Origin: Gammaproteobacteria bacterium
GTDB lineage: Bacteria; Pseudomonadota; Gammaproteobacteria; SZUA-229
Reading direction: 5' to 3'
DNA length: 64,000 nucleotides
NCBI GenBank assembly: GCA_024636785.1
Contig: JAGXGK010000015.1
Location: 140,349 to 204,348, forward strand
The notes beneath the pieces are model-generated. The model had not been told where the DNA came from. It did not search any database and saw only the letters and a list, made by a program, of their open reading frames with translations. How positions within the stretch are numbered: position 1 is the stretch's first letter; the number at the start of each line of letters is the position of its first letter. This document shows, piece after piece, positions 17,895 to 26,362 of the stretch. Position numbers and translations under genes: made by a program.

Positions 17895-18326
17895 ATGTTG
17901 TTTAATATTCAAAAGCCGGGCATGGTTATATTACTGCTGCTGGCTTCACCATTGTGGGCGAATTCCAGGTCGGTCGCGCCGGAGAGTATTCCCGGTGCGG
18001 TGATGGTGAGTGCGGAGGAGGTGATCGAGCTGATTCTGACCAGTCCTGAGCTGGTGGTGATTGATTCGCGCAAGAAAAACGAGTACAGCAAAGGGCATAT
18101 CGAGAGCGCGGTGAATCTGCTGAATGCCGATATGCAGCCGGAGATGCTGGCCGAACTGGTGCCGGACAAGTCGGGCGCGATTCTATTTTACTGTAATGGG
18201 ATTCACTGTCTGCGCAGTGCTGATGCGGTGAGCAAAGCGTTGAGCTGGGGATATGAAAATATTTTCTGGTTCAGAGGCGGTTGGCAGGAATGGACAGAAA
18301 AACGGCTTCCGATGATATCCGATTAA
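17895..18326 (+). CDS. Exported single-domain rhodanese
   Basis: 143-residue exported rhodanese. The N-terminal signal peptide (MVILLLLASPLWANS) is followed by one rhodanese domain with VVIDSRKKNEYSKGHIESAVNL. The active-site loop is FYCNGIHCLRSADAV, with the first Cys in the catalytic position. The loop CNGIHC carries a second Cys, a pattern seen in periplasmic sulfurtransferases. Rhodaneses move sulfane sulfur between thiols; the acceptor is unknown here. The membrane sensor gene starts 36 bases after its stop, so the two are likely co-transcribed. Confidence 0.88.
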   Translation: MLFNIQKPGMVILLLLASPLWANSRSVAPESIPGAVMVSAEEVIELILTSPELVVIDSRKKNEYSKGHIESAVNLLNADMQPEMLAELVPDKSGAILFYCNGIHCLRSADAVSKALSWGYENIFWFRGGWQEWTEKRLPMISD

Positions 18327-18362
18327 TCGCTGAGTTTGATTATATATTTCGGTTATAAACTA

Positions 18363-20234
18363 ATGCGCGTAGAAAATATTTCTATCAGGGCGGCAACGAT
18401 ATTCATTTTTACAATGATTGCAGTGGTAGCGATTATTCTGTCGTTGTTTGCCGGTAATTATTTCAGGCAGTCGGCGCTGGATGCGCAGGTGAGTAATCTA
18501 TCGCGTGTAATTGAAGTGGCTGCACAGGAAATGTTCAAGCATGTAAGAGATCATACTTTTGATCTGGGGATGAAGCTGGGTAACAATGCCGAGCTGATTA
18601 AGGCGGTTGATGAAATTGAGTCACCAGGAGGTGAGTCGAAGCTGGAGGCGTTACTGGATGATCCGTTTATTAATGGCTTTGTTGGTATTGCCGAAATCGA
18701 TATGGTCAAGCTCAGGGTTTATGATCTGAATTTGCGCCTACTGGCCGAGAGCAGTCAGGGGGTGACCGATCTGGTGCGTGCGCCGTCTGTTTATCTGCAA
18801 AATATACTTCAACAGCGCCGGGGGGTTGAACGCCTGAAAGCCGTTGATGGACTGTGGAACTCGCCGCACGGGCCATTATATTCTACGGTGGTGCCGGTGG
18901 GCGGATTACGACTGATGGCTTATCTGGAAGTGGTCGTTAACCCGGCGTTTAATGTTCCGGAAATCGGCAAAATCACTAAAACACCGGTCAATGTGTTTTC
19001 CGCCACCGGCAAGCCGTTGAGCAATGCTGCAAACGAAGACCGTGCTCATTTTCTGCCTGTGGAATTTAATCTTTTGGCCTCAGACGGCGAACTCGCCTTT
19101 CGTATTGTTGGCTACGAAAATGTCGAAAAACTCAATGAGGAAATGGAAAACACGCGCACGGTCACTATCAGTGGTTTTTTGCTGCTCTCAATGCTGTCAC
19201 TGGCTTTCGCGCTCTGGCTGTTTAACCGTTTTCTATTTATACCGGTGAGCCGGATGATCACTGATATGGATAAGATCGCCGGTGGCAATATGAAAATAGA
19301 AGTAAACAGAACGGGTCTGCGGGAATTTTATCTGCTTGCCAAAAGCTTTAATGCCATGGCTGACAAGGTAAAACTCAGAACAGATGAACTCAGAGATTCG
19401 CAAAACCGTCTGCGCCATCTGCTCGATCTGGATGAATACGCCATTTTGTATTTTGCTCTTGATCATGGCGTGCTTTATTTTAATAAAAGCACTTCGGATC
19501 TTTTTGGTTATGACAATGGCGAAATCAATGATCTGGAATTCACTGATCTGTTTACCGATGATGTTACAAAATTAATATCCAGTCTGAATAAGGACGCGGG
19601 GCAAAACAGATTACAGATGAAAATGCAGTGTCGGACTAAAGCCGGCGCAGTTTTTCAGTGTCATGCGATGGTCAGGCAATTAGAAATTATGGGGGAGCCG
19701 GGCTATGCCGTGGTCATCCGCCCTGCAGCCAGCCTGCCGGCTGATCTGAACCAGCAGTTCACTACGAATAGTGGCGAGCTTGATGAAGTCGGCGCTAGAC
19801 AGGTTGAACAGTCGCTGAAACGGATCATAGAAATCGCCAGTGATAACCCGGCACTGTTACTGGGGCTGGATGTGTCAGGGTTGTCCGAGTCGCAACTGAA
19901 TACAGCAGCAGACAAGAAAACCTTGCTGCGTGAACGTGCTGTTGCGGTAATGTCGGCGGTACTGGCTTGCTGGGAATATGATCTGGGCAAGAGCAAGGTT
20001 GATCTGGCAGATGCGAGCGGCATCTGGCCGGTATACATGGACAAGTCGACACCGACCACGCGCACCCTTGACCGATACCTGCATATCGACACCTGTCCCA
20101 AAAATCCGCGCTGTCAGCGGGTAGTAGATACCGCTGAATTTGTACTCAGGCAAATCGGTGGTCGGCAGACCTCATACCGGCAAAAACTGGCCGAGACGCT
20201 CGACGCGTTACGTCAGACGATAACAGGCGTGTAG
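18363..20234 (+). CDS. Membrane sensor protein: periplasmic domain, HAMP, PAS, unknown C-terminal domain
   Basis: About 623 residues. TM1 is AATIFIFTMIAVVAIILSLFA (residues 10-30), followed by a periplasmic sensor of about 215 residues, then TM2 FLLLSMLSLAFALWLF, a HAMP segment and a PAS domain (LDEYAILYFALDHGVLYFNKS...). The last 130 residues contain WPVYMDKSTPTTRTLDRYLH and CPKNPRCQRVVDTAEFVLR. I see no histidine kinase, GGDEF, EAL, methyl-accepting or DNA-binding signature. I place the start at the ATG at 18363 (MRVENISIRAA); the track start is an upstream TTG. Its link to the exported rhodanese suggests that it senses a periplasmic sulfur or redox signal. Confidence 0.75.
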   Translation: MRVENISIRAATIFIFTMIAVVAIILSLFAGNYFRQSALDAQVSNLSRVIEVAAQEMFKHVRDHTFDLGMKLGNNAELIKAVDEIESPGGESKLEALLDDPFINGFVGIAEIDMVKLRVYDLNLRLLAESSQGVTDLVRAPSVYLQNILQQRRGVERLKAVDGLWNSPHGPLYSTVVPVGGLRLMAYLEVVVNPAFNVPEIGKITKTPVNVFSATGKPLSNAANEDRAHFLPVEFNLLASDGELAFRIVGYENVEKLNEEMENTRTVTISGFLLLSMLSLAFALWLFNRFLFIPVSRMITDMDKIAGGNMKIEVNRTGLREFYLLAKSFNAMADKVKLRTDELRDSQNRLRHLLDLDEYAILYFALDHGVLYFNKSTSDLFGYDNGEINDLEFTDLFTDDVTKLISSLNKDAGQNRLQMKMQCRTKAGAVFQCHAMVRQLEIMGEPGYAVVIRPAASLPADLNQQFTTNSGELDEVGARQVEQSLKRIIEIASDNPALLLGLDVSGLSESQLNTAADKKTLLRERAVAVMSAVLACWEYDLGKSKVDLADASGIWPVYMDKSTPTTRTLDRYLHIDTCPKNPRCQRVVDTAEFVLRQIGGRQTSYRQKLAETLDALRQTITGV

Positions 20235-20333
20235 CCTGATCAGTCAAAAGTTTAGGTAATGAATTTAGTCGCCATTCATGGCGAATGGCCGCTACCAATG
20301 CCGGAAGCTGAGGCAGTTTGTAAAGGGAGGGTT

Positions 20334-20364
20334 AAAAGCGCCTTTCTATTTCATGCTGGCGCAT
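20334..20364. repeat. 31-bp dispersed repeat, copy 1
   Basis: This stretch, containing TTTCTATTTCATGCTGGCGC, matches 60813-60843 with three mismatches in 31 bp. Its core ATGC...GCAT is partly palindromic. Both copies lie in long intergenic gaps next to structured DNA. Confidence 0.75.
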
Positions 20365-20516
20365 AAAAAAATGTAGAATCTGCAACGAATTGTGCAGTAG
20401 TAGTCGATTCTCAGGGCCAGGTATTACTTATCAAATGTTATAATATGGGATCCAAATCTGTATTTGTTAAGTGATGGTGAACGATTTTTAACCAATTCCA
20501 GTACTTTTAGACTCAT

Positions 20517-20825
20517 TTATATTGGACAAGGTGCGGGGTGGTTTTCAGCGAAATGGAGGAGTTTATACCTTACTATACTCAAATTCCTGGCGAGCATACC
20601 GGTGAGGGAATGCATCTGGTTGCGGCTGGTGAACAGAGTGAATTTCCCGGGGCCGGTCTCGCGCAGGCGGTCTTCCATGATCTGGAAGGCCTCATCCCGG
20701 GAGATCACTACAAAATCCGGGCTGTCCCGGTCGGTTGACGCCTTTGCGGTATCGAAGCAGCCTGGTCAGTCGCGCCAGCGAATACCGCTTCATATCGCCC
20801 CAGCTGGCTTTGGCGTAGATTACCC
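20517..20825 (-). pseudogene. Possible frameshifted gene remnant
   Basis: On the minus strand the frame SRDEAFQIMEDRLRETGPGK (ORF at 20708-20517) looks like natural protein. Just upstream, another frame reads KASWGDMKRYSLARLTRLL, also natural-looking, and the two would join through a frameshift near 20710. Neither end has a convincing start or stop context. I do not recognise the family. This could be a degraded mobile or regulatory gene; a chance frame is also possible. Confidence 0.35.
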
Positions 20826-21043
20826 CCCCTTACTGAGAGGGTGGTTCGGGTTGTTCTGGATGTGGCGCACCTCAACGTCGCGTAGGCTGAATCATATGCT
20901 ACAACGACAGATGCACACGTAAAAAGGGGGTATAACTTTTTTGTATAGGGGGCTTAGTATTACTATGCTCGACATTTGCTCATTTTAAAGATAACCTATC
21001 GCCCAATAATTCAATAACGATAATTTTTTAGAGGATAATCCCA

Positions 21044-21895
21044 ATGTTCACGAACAATCCTTTTGCCGAGCTTTCGGCATCTATACCACCCAATATAATG
21101 CAGGGGTATCTCATTTTGATGGTGCTGCTGGTTATAGGTGGCACAATACTTGACATGATTCACAAAAAAAGCGCGCGGTACTTTTTCGAAAATGCGGAAA
21201 AGGCGAAGGCGAATGCGAAACGGGCAGTGGGTACTGGAGAAAAAGCAAGTATTGCTATTTCAACGGTAGCAAGCGAAGTATTAACTTCTTCTGAATTCTG
21301 TAACGTAAGACGTAGATTTTCACATCTTTTGACCATGTACGGTTTCATTATATTTGTTGTTACTACCGTCATTATGATTTTTGGCTATTCAGCTCCTGGA
21401 TCATCCATGCCGGGCATCCTGCCACTACTCTGGCATATAGGTGCGCTCATGCTGGCTGTTGGTGGTTACTGGTTCTGGTTTTTTATCCGGGTTGATGTCT
21501 CTGCGGAGGGCCTGCCATGGAATCGTCTGGAACGTGCAGATTTGTTTATTCTCTCACTGCTCGCAACCTCAACTTTCGGATTGATCTGGTCCTTTCTACA
21601 GTCACAAGGTGTTTCTATGGCATCAACCATAGCCTTCGCTTTGTTTATCGTGTCAAGTACGGTGCTTTTTGGCGGCGTACTGTGGTCCAAGTTTGCGCAT
21701 ATGTTCTTCAAGCCAGCGGCAGCTTTTCAGAAAAAAGTTACCAGAGCGGATGGCTCCAGAGAGAATTTACCTGAAGAGTATGATTTGACCGATCCTGCTG
21801 TACAGAAAAGATTTCCCGATATCCCTGAGTATATGGGCAAGACTCCACCCTATATGGGGCTTGGTATTAAGCGTGAGAAACCAAACCACTACTAA
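21044..21895 (+). CDS. aprM: Adenylylsulfate reductase-associated membrane protein AprM
   Basis: 283-residue membrane protein with about five helices (for example MQGYLILMVLLVIGGTILDM, LTMYGFIIFVVTTVIMIFGY and LLWHIGALMLAVGGYWFWFF). It sits immediately before aprB and aprA. In sulfur-oxidising bacteria with the aprMBA arrangement, AprM is proposed to be the membrane partner that takes electrons from AprBA toward the quinone pool, replacing QmoABC. No qmo genes are in the window. AGAGGA lies 8 bases before the ATG. The soluble C-terminus (LPEEYDLTDPAVQKRFPDIPEY) may dock the enzyme. Its function is inferred from gene order and published proposals. Confidence 0.88.
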   Translation: MFTNNPFAELSASIPPNIMQGYLILMVLLVIGGTILDMIHKKSARYFFENAEKAKANAKRAVGTGEKASIAISTVASEVLTSSEFCNVRRRFSHLLTMYGFIIFVVTTVIMIFGYSAPGSSMPGILPLLWHIGALMLAVGGYWFWFFIRVDVSAEGLPWNRLERADLFILSLLATSTFGLIWSFLQSQGVSMASTIAFALFIVSSTVLFGGVLWSKFAHMFFKPAAAFQKKVTRADGSRENLPEEYDLTDPAVQKRFPDIPEYMGKTPPYMGLGIKREKPNHY

Positions 21896-21937
21896 TACTC
21901 ACATAACTAAATTAACTTTAAAATAAAGAGAAATATT

Positions 21938-22420
21938 ATGCCAACTTTTGTATATATGACTCGTTGTGATGGTTGTGGGCAATGCGTAGATATTTGTCCA
22001 TCCGACATCATGCACATCGATAAAACACTGAGACGTGCTTATAACATTGAACCTAACATGTGCTGGGAATGTTATTCCTGTGTAAAGGCCTGCCCTCACC
22101 AGGCAATTGATGTACGTGGCTACGCCGATTTTGCGCCACTGGGTCATTCGGTACGTGTACTTCGTGATGAAGAAAAAGGCACCATTGCCTGGCGCATCAA
22201 GTTCCGCAACGGTAAAAAAGACATGGAGCTGCTGGCGCCTATCACAACCAAGCCATGGGGCGAATTTATTCCTCAGCTTGCTGATGAGCCTGTTCCTAGC
22301 AAGGAGATGCGCGATAGCCATCTGCTGTACAACGAACCTAAATACATTCGTCTCGATGAAGGTGGTCTCCACACGCTCGAGTCCAATGGGCTGACACTGA
22401 AAGCGGGAGTATATTACTGA
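21938..22420 (+). CDS. aprB: Adenylylsulfate reductase beta subunit (two 4Fe-4S clusters)
   Basis: Iron-sulfur subunit of dissimilatory APS reductase. It passes electrons between the FAD of AprA and the membrane. Two ferredoxin-type clusters are visible: CDGCGQCVDICPSD near residue 10 and CWECYSCVKACPHQAID near residue 48. The Trp between Cys residues in the second motif is typical of AprB. The remaining ~90 residues form the beta-rich tail that wraps around AprA. The length of 160 residues matches the family. Its stop and the aprA start share one base (TGATG), so translation is coupled. Confidence 0.96.
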   Translation: MPTFVYMTRCDGCGQCVDICPSDIMHIDKTLRRAYNIEPNMCWECYSCVKACPHQAIDVRGYADFAPLGHSVRVLRDEEKGTIAWRIKFRNGKKDMELLAPITTKPWGEFIPQLADEPVPSKEMRDSHLLYNEPKYIRLDEGGLHTLESNGLTLKAGVYY

Positions 22421-24291
22421 TGGGATACAAAACAATTATTGAAGACGATATTGACGTTCTGGTCGTTGGCGCTGGTTTAGGCGGTACTGGTGCGGCTTTC
22501 GAAGCAAGATATTGGGGCAAGGATAAGAAAATTGTCATTGCAGAAAAAGCAAATATCGATCGTTCCGGTGCGGTAGCTCAGGGTCTTTATGCTATCAACT
22601 GTTACATGGGTACACGCTGGGGTGAGAACAATCCAGAAGATCACGTCCGTTATGCTCGTATGGATCTGATGGGTATGGTTCGTGAAGATCTCGCCTTCGA
22701 TATGGCGCGTCACGTTGACTCCGCTGTACATCAGTTTGAAGACTGGGGTCTGCCACTGATGAAAAACCCTGAGACAGGTGCATACCTGCGTGAAGGGCGT
22801 TGGCAGATCATGATTCACGGTGAATCATATAAGCCGATTGTTGCAGAAGCAGCGAAAAAATCAGCAGACAAAGTGTTTAACCGTATCTGCGTAACCCATC
22901 TGCTGATGGATGACGCCAAAGAGAACCGTGTCGCGGGTGCTGTAGGCTTCAATGTACGTACTGGTAACTACCATGTATTCAAGTCCAAAACCGTAATCTG
23001 TGGCGCCGGTGGTGCATCCAATATCTTCAAGCCGCGTTCAGTTGGTGAAGGTGCGGGTCGTGTCTGGTACGCACCATGGTCATCCGGGTCTGCGTATGGT
23101 CTTATGATCGATGCAGGCGCGAAGATGACTCAAATGGAAAACCGTATCGTACTGGCCCGATTCAAGGATGGTTACGGTCCTGTAGGCGCATACTTCCTGC
23201 ACCTCAAGACTTATACGCAAAACTGTCTGGGTGAAGAGTATGAATCCAAGTGGTTCCCGGCTCTAACTGAAATGGTAGGTAAAGAGTATCTGGATACGGA
23301 AGGTCAGCATTTATCCCACAAACCAATACCGACCTGTTTGCGTAACCATGCATTTATTTCAGAAGTAAATGCCGGTCGTGGTCCGATCCACATGGTCACT
23401 ATGGAAGCCTTCCAGGACCCTCATCTTGAAGAGATTGGCTGGCACAACTTCCTGGGTATGACTGTTGGTCAGGCAGTACTTTGGGCTGCAACTGACGTTG
23501 ATCCTAAATACGAAAACCCTGAATTAACAACTTCTGAGCCGTATGTAATGGGTTCGCATGCAACAGGTTGTGGTGCATGGTGCTCAGGTCCGGAAGATGT
23601 GTCTCCAGATGAATATTTTTGGGGCTACAACCGTATGACCTCAGTCGAAGGCCTGTTTGGCGCAGGTGATGCGGTAGGTGGTACACCTCATGCGTTCTCA
23701 TCGGGCTCTTTCACGGAAGGTCGTCTGGCTGCTAAAGCTGCCTGTCAATATATTGATGATGGCAAAGCGAAGGGCATTCGTGTTTCCGAGCAACAGATTG
23801 AAAACCGTAAAAAAGAAATCTACAAACCAATGGAAACATATACTGTAGGTCGTAACGAAATTGTTGGGGGTAGTGTTAACCCTAATTACATCAACCCACG
23901 TCAGGGGCTTGATCGTCTGCAGAAGATGATGGACGAGTACTGTGGTGGTTTTGGTGTGAACTACATGACCAACGAAAAGCTACTCCAGATCGGTCTTAAG
24001 AAAATGAAGATTTTTGAGGAAGATCTGGAAAAAGTCGCTGCTGAAGATATCCATGAACTACTGCGTGCATGGGAACTGAAGCACCGTTTCCGTACTTCTG
24101 AGAGCGTGTTCCAGCATACGTTGTTCCGTAAGGAGACACGTTGGCCTGGTTACTACTACCGTGGTGATGCGATGAAGCTGGATGATGAAAACTGGCATGT
24201 ATTGACAGTTTCTCATCGTGATCGTAAAACTGGTGAGTACACAATGGAAAAAGCGCCTTGTTACCATCTGGTAGGTGAGAACGAGGAATAA
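22420..24291 (+). CDS. aprA: Adenylylsulfate reductase alpha subunit (FAD)
   Basis: Catalytic flavoprotein of dissimilatory APS reductase. In sulfur oxidisers it works in the direction sulfite + AMP to APS, and Sat then releases sulfate and ATP. The 623-residue protein has the FAD-binding N-terminus VLVVGAGLGGTGAAFEA and the family segments GAVAQGLYAINCYMG, GRGPIHMVTMEAF and GGTPHAFSSGSFTEGRLAAKAA. The C-terminal helical part ends in YTMEKAPCYHLVGENEE. No sat gene is in the window. A terminator follows about 60 bases after its stop, so aprMBA is its own transcript. Direction of catalysis is inferred from aprM and the absence of dsr/qmo genes. Confidence 0.97.
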   Translation: MGYKTIIEDDIDVLVVGAGLGGTGAAFEARYWGKDKKIVIAEKANIDRSGAVAQGLYAINCYMGTRWGENNPEDHVRYARMDLMGMVREDLAFDMARHVDSAVHQFEDWGLPLMKNPETGAYLREGRWQIMIHGESYKPIVAEAAKKSADKVFNRICVTHLLMDDAKENRVAGAVGFNVRTGNYHVFKSKTVICGAGGASNIFKPRSVGEGAGRVWYAPWSSGSAYGLMIDAGAKMTQMENRIVLARFKDGYGPVGAYFLHLKTYTQNCLGEEYESKWFPALTEMVGKEYLDTEGQHLSHKPIPTCLRNHAFISEVNAGRGPIHMVTMEAFQDPHLEEIGWHNFLGMTVGQAVLWAATDVDPKYENPELTTSEPYVMGSHATGCGAWCSGPEDVSPDEYFWGYNRMTSVEGLFGAGDAVGGTPHAFSSGSFTEGRLAAKAACQYIDDGKAKGIRVSEQQIENRKKEIYKPMETYTVGRNEIVGGSVNPNYINPRQGLDRLQKMMDEYCGGFGVNYMTNEKLLQIGLKKMKIFEEDLEKVAAEDIHELLRAWELKHRFRTSESVFQHTLFRKETRWPGYYYRGDAMKLDDENWHVLTVSHRDRKTGEYTMEKAPCYHLVGENEE

Positions 24292-24353
24292 GCAAATAAA
24301 GGCTTTATTTTGCTACAAACAGGCTAACAATATTTACGTTAACCTGGTTGTGT

Positions 24354-24393
24354 AAAAAAAGGGACCGGCATGTTTAGTGTTGGTCCTTTTTTT
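24354..24393 (+). terminator. Rho-independent terminator after aprA
   Basis: A run of seven A followed by GGGACC pairs with GGTCC followed by a T-run (TTTTTTT). The stem-loop lies about 60 bases after the aprA stop. The A-rich left arm and T-rich right arm extend the stem. Confidence 0.9.
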
Positions 24394-24470
24394 ATTATTA
24401 TATAAGAGTGGAATAATCACCGCTGTGAACAATATTGAAAAACATTGTGTTTTTTGATGGGGCTTGTTTA

Positions 24471-24821
24471 ATGAATATTATTGAAAAAACAGATGAAGAG
24501 ATTTTAGCGCTGGCAAACCCGATGTGGGCAGACCTTGTCAAATACTCGAATGAAAAAAACTACGGTGCTTTCACCCGTAATTTTTCAACTGCTCTGCAAA
24601 TGGGTGCTAATGAAATAGAAATGGGTAAGCAGTTTGCAAGAAGCGACCTGGCGAAAAACCTGTCTGAAGATTATGAATATCTTGGTATCATTCGTCGTGG
24701 TGAATATGTGACTGTTCTGTATAAACAGAGAAATAGCAAGGATGGAAGTGAATGGCTGGGCAGATTGGTGCTGGGTTATGAAAATGACAAGATAAGAATC
24801 TTTGGTGCTACATTGTTCTAA
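24471..24821 (+). CDS. Small soluble protein of unknown function (NTF2-like fold possible)
   Basis: 116-residue acidic soluble protein. I start it at ATG 24471 (MNIIEKTDEEILALANPMW); the track start at 24435 lacks a better ribosome site. The order helix (WADLVKYSNEKNYGAFTRNFS), helix, then strands (YEYLGIIRRGEYVTVLYKQR, EWLGRLVLGYENDKIRIFGATLF) resembles a small NTF2-like domain. That is a fold impression and not a family match. It is the first gene of a lower-GC group downstream of aprA that runs to about 27.7 kb. Confidence 0.65.
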   Translation: MNIIEKTDEEILALANPMWADLVKYSNEKNYGAFTRNFSTALQMGANEIEMGKQFARSDLAKNLSEDYEYLGIIRRGEYVTVLYKQRNSKDGSEWLGRLVLGYENDKIRIFGATLF

Positions 24822-24853
24822 GATAGATTTATATAAAGCAGGCTATTCTAGTT

Positions 24854-25354
24854 ATGTCAGATATAATACAAAACGAAAAATTCGTTGAACTAAGTTATAA
24901 GGTCATCGATAAAAAAACCGGCGACGTACTTGTTACCATTGATTATTCTCTGGGTTATGTTCATGGTGTGAACGATGTTCTGTCAGAACAGGTGACTAAG
25001 GAGCTGGATGGTAAAAAGGTGGGTGATGTCATCGAAGTGCCGGTTGACACCAGACTATTATATGGTGAGAGAGATGAATCGCTGGTGTTTACCGATAATA
25101 TCGAAAATGTCCCGGAGGAATATCGGGAAATCGGTATGACCATTACCATGGAAAGTGAGAAAGGTGAGCCCAGAAATTTTATCGTCACTCGCTTTGATGA
25201 CAAAACATTAACCGTCGATGGCAATAATCCGCTGTGTGGTAGAGATGTTATTTTCACGTTGGAGGTACTGAACATACGTGAAGCAACTGATGAAGAAATC
25301 GACCTTGGTGGTGCAGTAGGCGCGGATCCGGATATCAATGAAATTCTCAAATAA
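24854..25354 (+). CDS. FKBP-type peptidyl-prolyl isomerase, SlyD-like
   Basis: 166-residue FKBP-type prolyl isomerase with the SlyD arrangement: a split FKBP domain (ELSYKVIDKKTGDVL, YVHGVNDVLSEQVTKELDGKKVGDVIEV) with an inserted flap domain (about residues 70-125) and the closing NNPLCGRDVIFTLEVLNIREAT. The C-terminal metal-binding His/Cys tail of E. coli SlyD is missing; the sequence ends in GGAVGADPDINEILK. In the apr context it may assist folding of a metalloenzyme, but that is a guess. The gene overlaps the next one by 17 bases. Confidence 0.88.
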   Translation: MSDIIQNEKFVELSYKVIDKKTGDVLVTIDYSLGYVHGVNDVLSEQVTKELDGKKVGDVIEVPVDTRLLYGERDESLVFTDNIENVPEEYREIGMTITMESEKGEPRNFIVTRFDDKTLTVDGNNPLCGRDVIFTLEVLNIREATDEEIDLGGAVGADPDINEILK

Positions 25355-26357
25355 TTATATTTTTTATCCAGACAATAAAGCGCTGGAAAAAGCAGTTGAA
25401 CACTATAAGTCTCTGGTTTCTGATGATGAAGCCACGAGCGCTAATGCTGATAACAGGGTGACCGTGCCGGATAATTTTATTTATACGCGCGGTAATTTTG
25501 AGCAACATCGTTACAGTGCCAATGTGTTCACAAATGCGTGCAATGTGCTTGAAGCTACATTGACTGAGGAAATTCGTCAGCAATCACCTTTAGATTGGGC
25601 TGCAACACAGAATAGCCTTGGTAATATATTATCGGCACTTGGTCAGCAACAAAGGAATGCCGATTTGTTTAACAAGGCAATCGCATGCTTTAACCATGCA
25701 CTGGAAGTGTTTGGCCAGGAAGATTCACCGCTAGACTGGGCTGCTACGCAATCTAATCTGGGTTCTGCCCTGCAGGCGCTGGGCAGGCAGGAGTCTGACT
25801 CAAAAGCATTGAAAAATTCCATTGATGCTTATTCTGCTGCGTTATTGGAATATTCCCGAAAAGAGACGCCGCAACAATGGGCTTCGGTAATGTTTCAACT
25901 GGGCGTGACTTTTCATACATATGGACGTCTTCTCAAAGGTAACCGCACTTTCCAAAAGTCGGTTGTAGCTTATAAGAATGCACTTGCAGAGTTCGATGCA
26001 GATGATTACGCTCTCGAATTAACCACCACTCATAATAACCGTGGCGCAGTACTGCATCATTTGGGCGAGTCCGAAGAAAACCCAGAACGTCTGGAAGAAG
26101 CAATTAGAGCCTATGAGACGGCATTAACGGTATGCATGGAACAACAACTTCCTTTTCACCTGGCAGTATTATGCCGGGTCAATAAAGCAACGGCACAAGG
26201 TGTGCTCGCTGAATTAACAAATAATTCAGTGCTTGCTGACGAAGTCGCAGATGAATTTGAATTGATTATCGAATGTTTTCCGCACGTCCTTCAACCATTG
26301 TGCCTAAAACACTGCGAAGAGCAGTTGAGTAAGGTGCAATCCTTGTCGCTCAACTGA
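25338..26357 (+). CDS. TPR protein
   Basis: 339-residue soluble protein built of about five TPR-like repeats of the kinesin-light-chain type. The repeated pattern is DWAATQNSLGNILSALGQ, DWAATQSNLGSALQALGR, QWASVMFQLGVTFHTYGR and ELTTTHNNRGAVLHHLGE, each followed by an A/Y-rich helix. No signal peptide or catalytic domain is seen, so it probably acts as a scaffold. It starts within the end of the FKBP gene and stops six bases before the HIT gene, showing tight coupling in one operon. Confidence 0.8.
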   Translation: MKFSNNYIFYPDNKALEKAVEHYKSLVSDDEATSANADNRVTVPDNFIYTRGNFEQHRYSANVFTNACNVLEATLTEEIRQQSPLDWAATQNSLGNILSALGQQQRNADLFNKAIACFNHALEVFGQEDSPLDWAATQSNLGSALQALGRQESDSKALKNSIDAYSAALLEYSRKETPQQWASVMFQLGVTFHTYGRLLKGNRTFQKSVVAYKNALAEFDADDYALELTTTHNNRGAVLHHLGESEENPERLEEAIRAYETALTVCMEQQLPFHLAVLCRVNKATAQGVLAELTNNSVLADEVADEFELIIECFPHVLQPLCLKHCEEQLSKVQSLSLN

Positions 26358-26362
26358 CTGCC

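Larger units (their letters stand above)
20235..21043. other. Long intergenic region upstream of aprM
   Basis: An 809-base gap. It contains a hairpin GCCATTC/GAATGGC at about 20273, a 31-bp repeat (20334-20364) shared with 60813-60843, a possible decayed minus-strand gene (annotated separately), and an AT-rich stretch from about 20930 that should contain the aprM promoter. The plus-strand 152-codon frame at 20464 is antisense to the decayed frame and has an unnatural composition, so I reject it. Confidence 0.55.

Noticed and set aside
20464-20922. 152-codon plus-strand ORF upstream of aprM
   Set aside because: Arg/Ser/Trp-rich composition with no family features, and antisense to a more natural-looking minus-strand frame.
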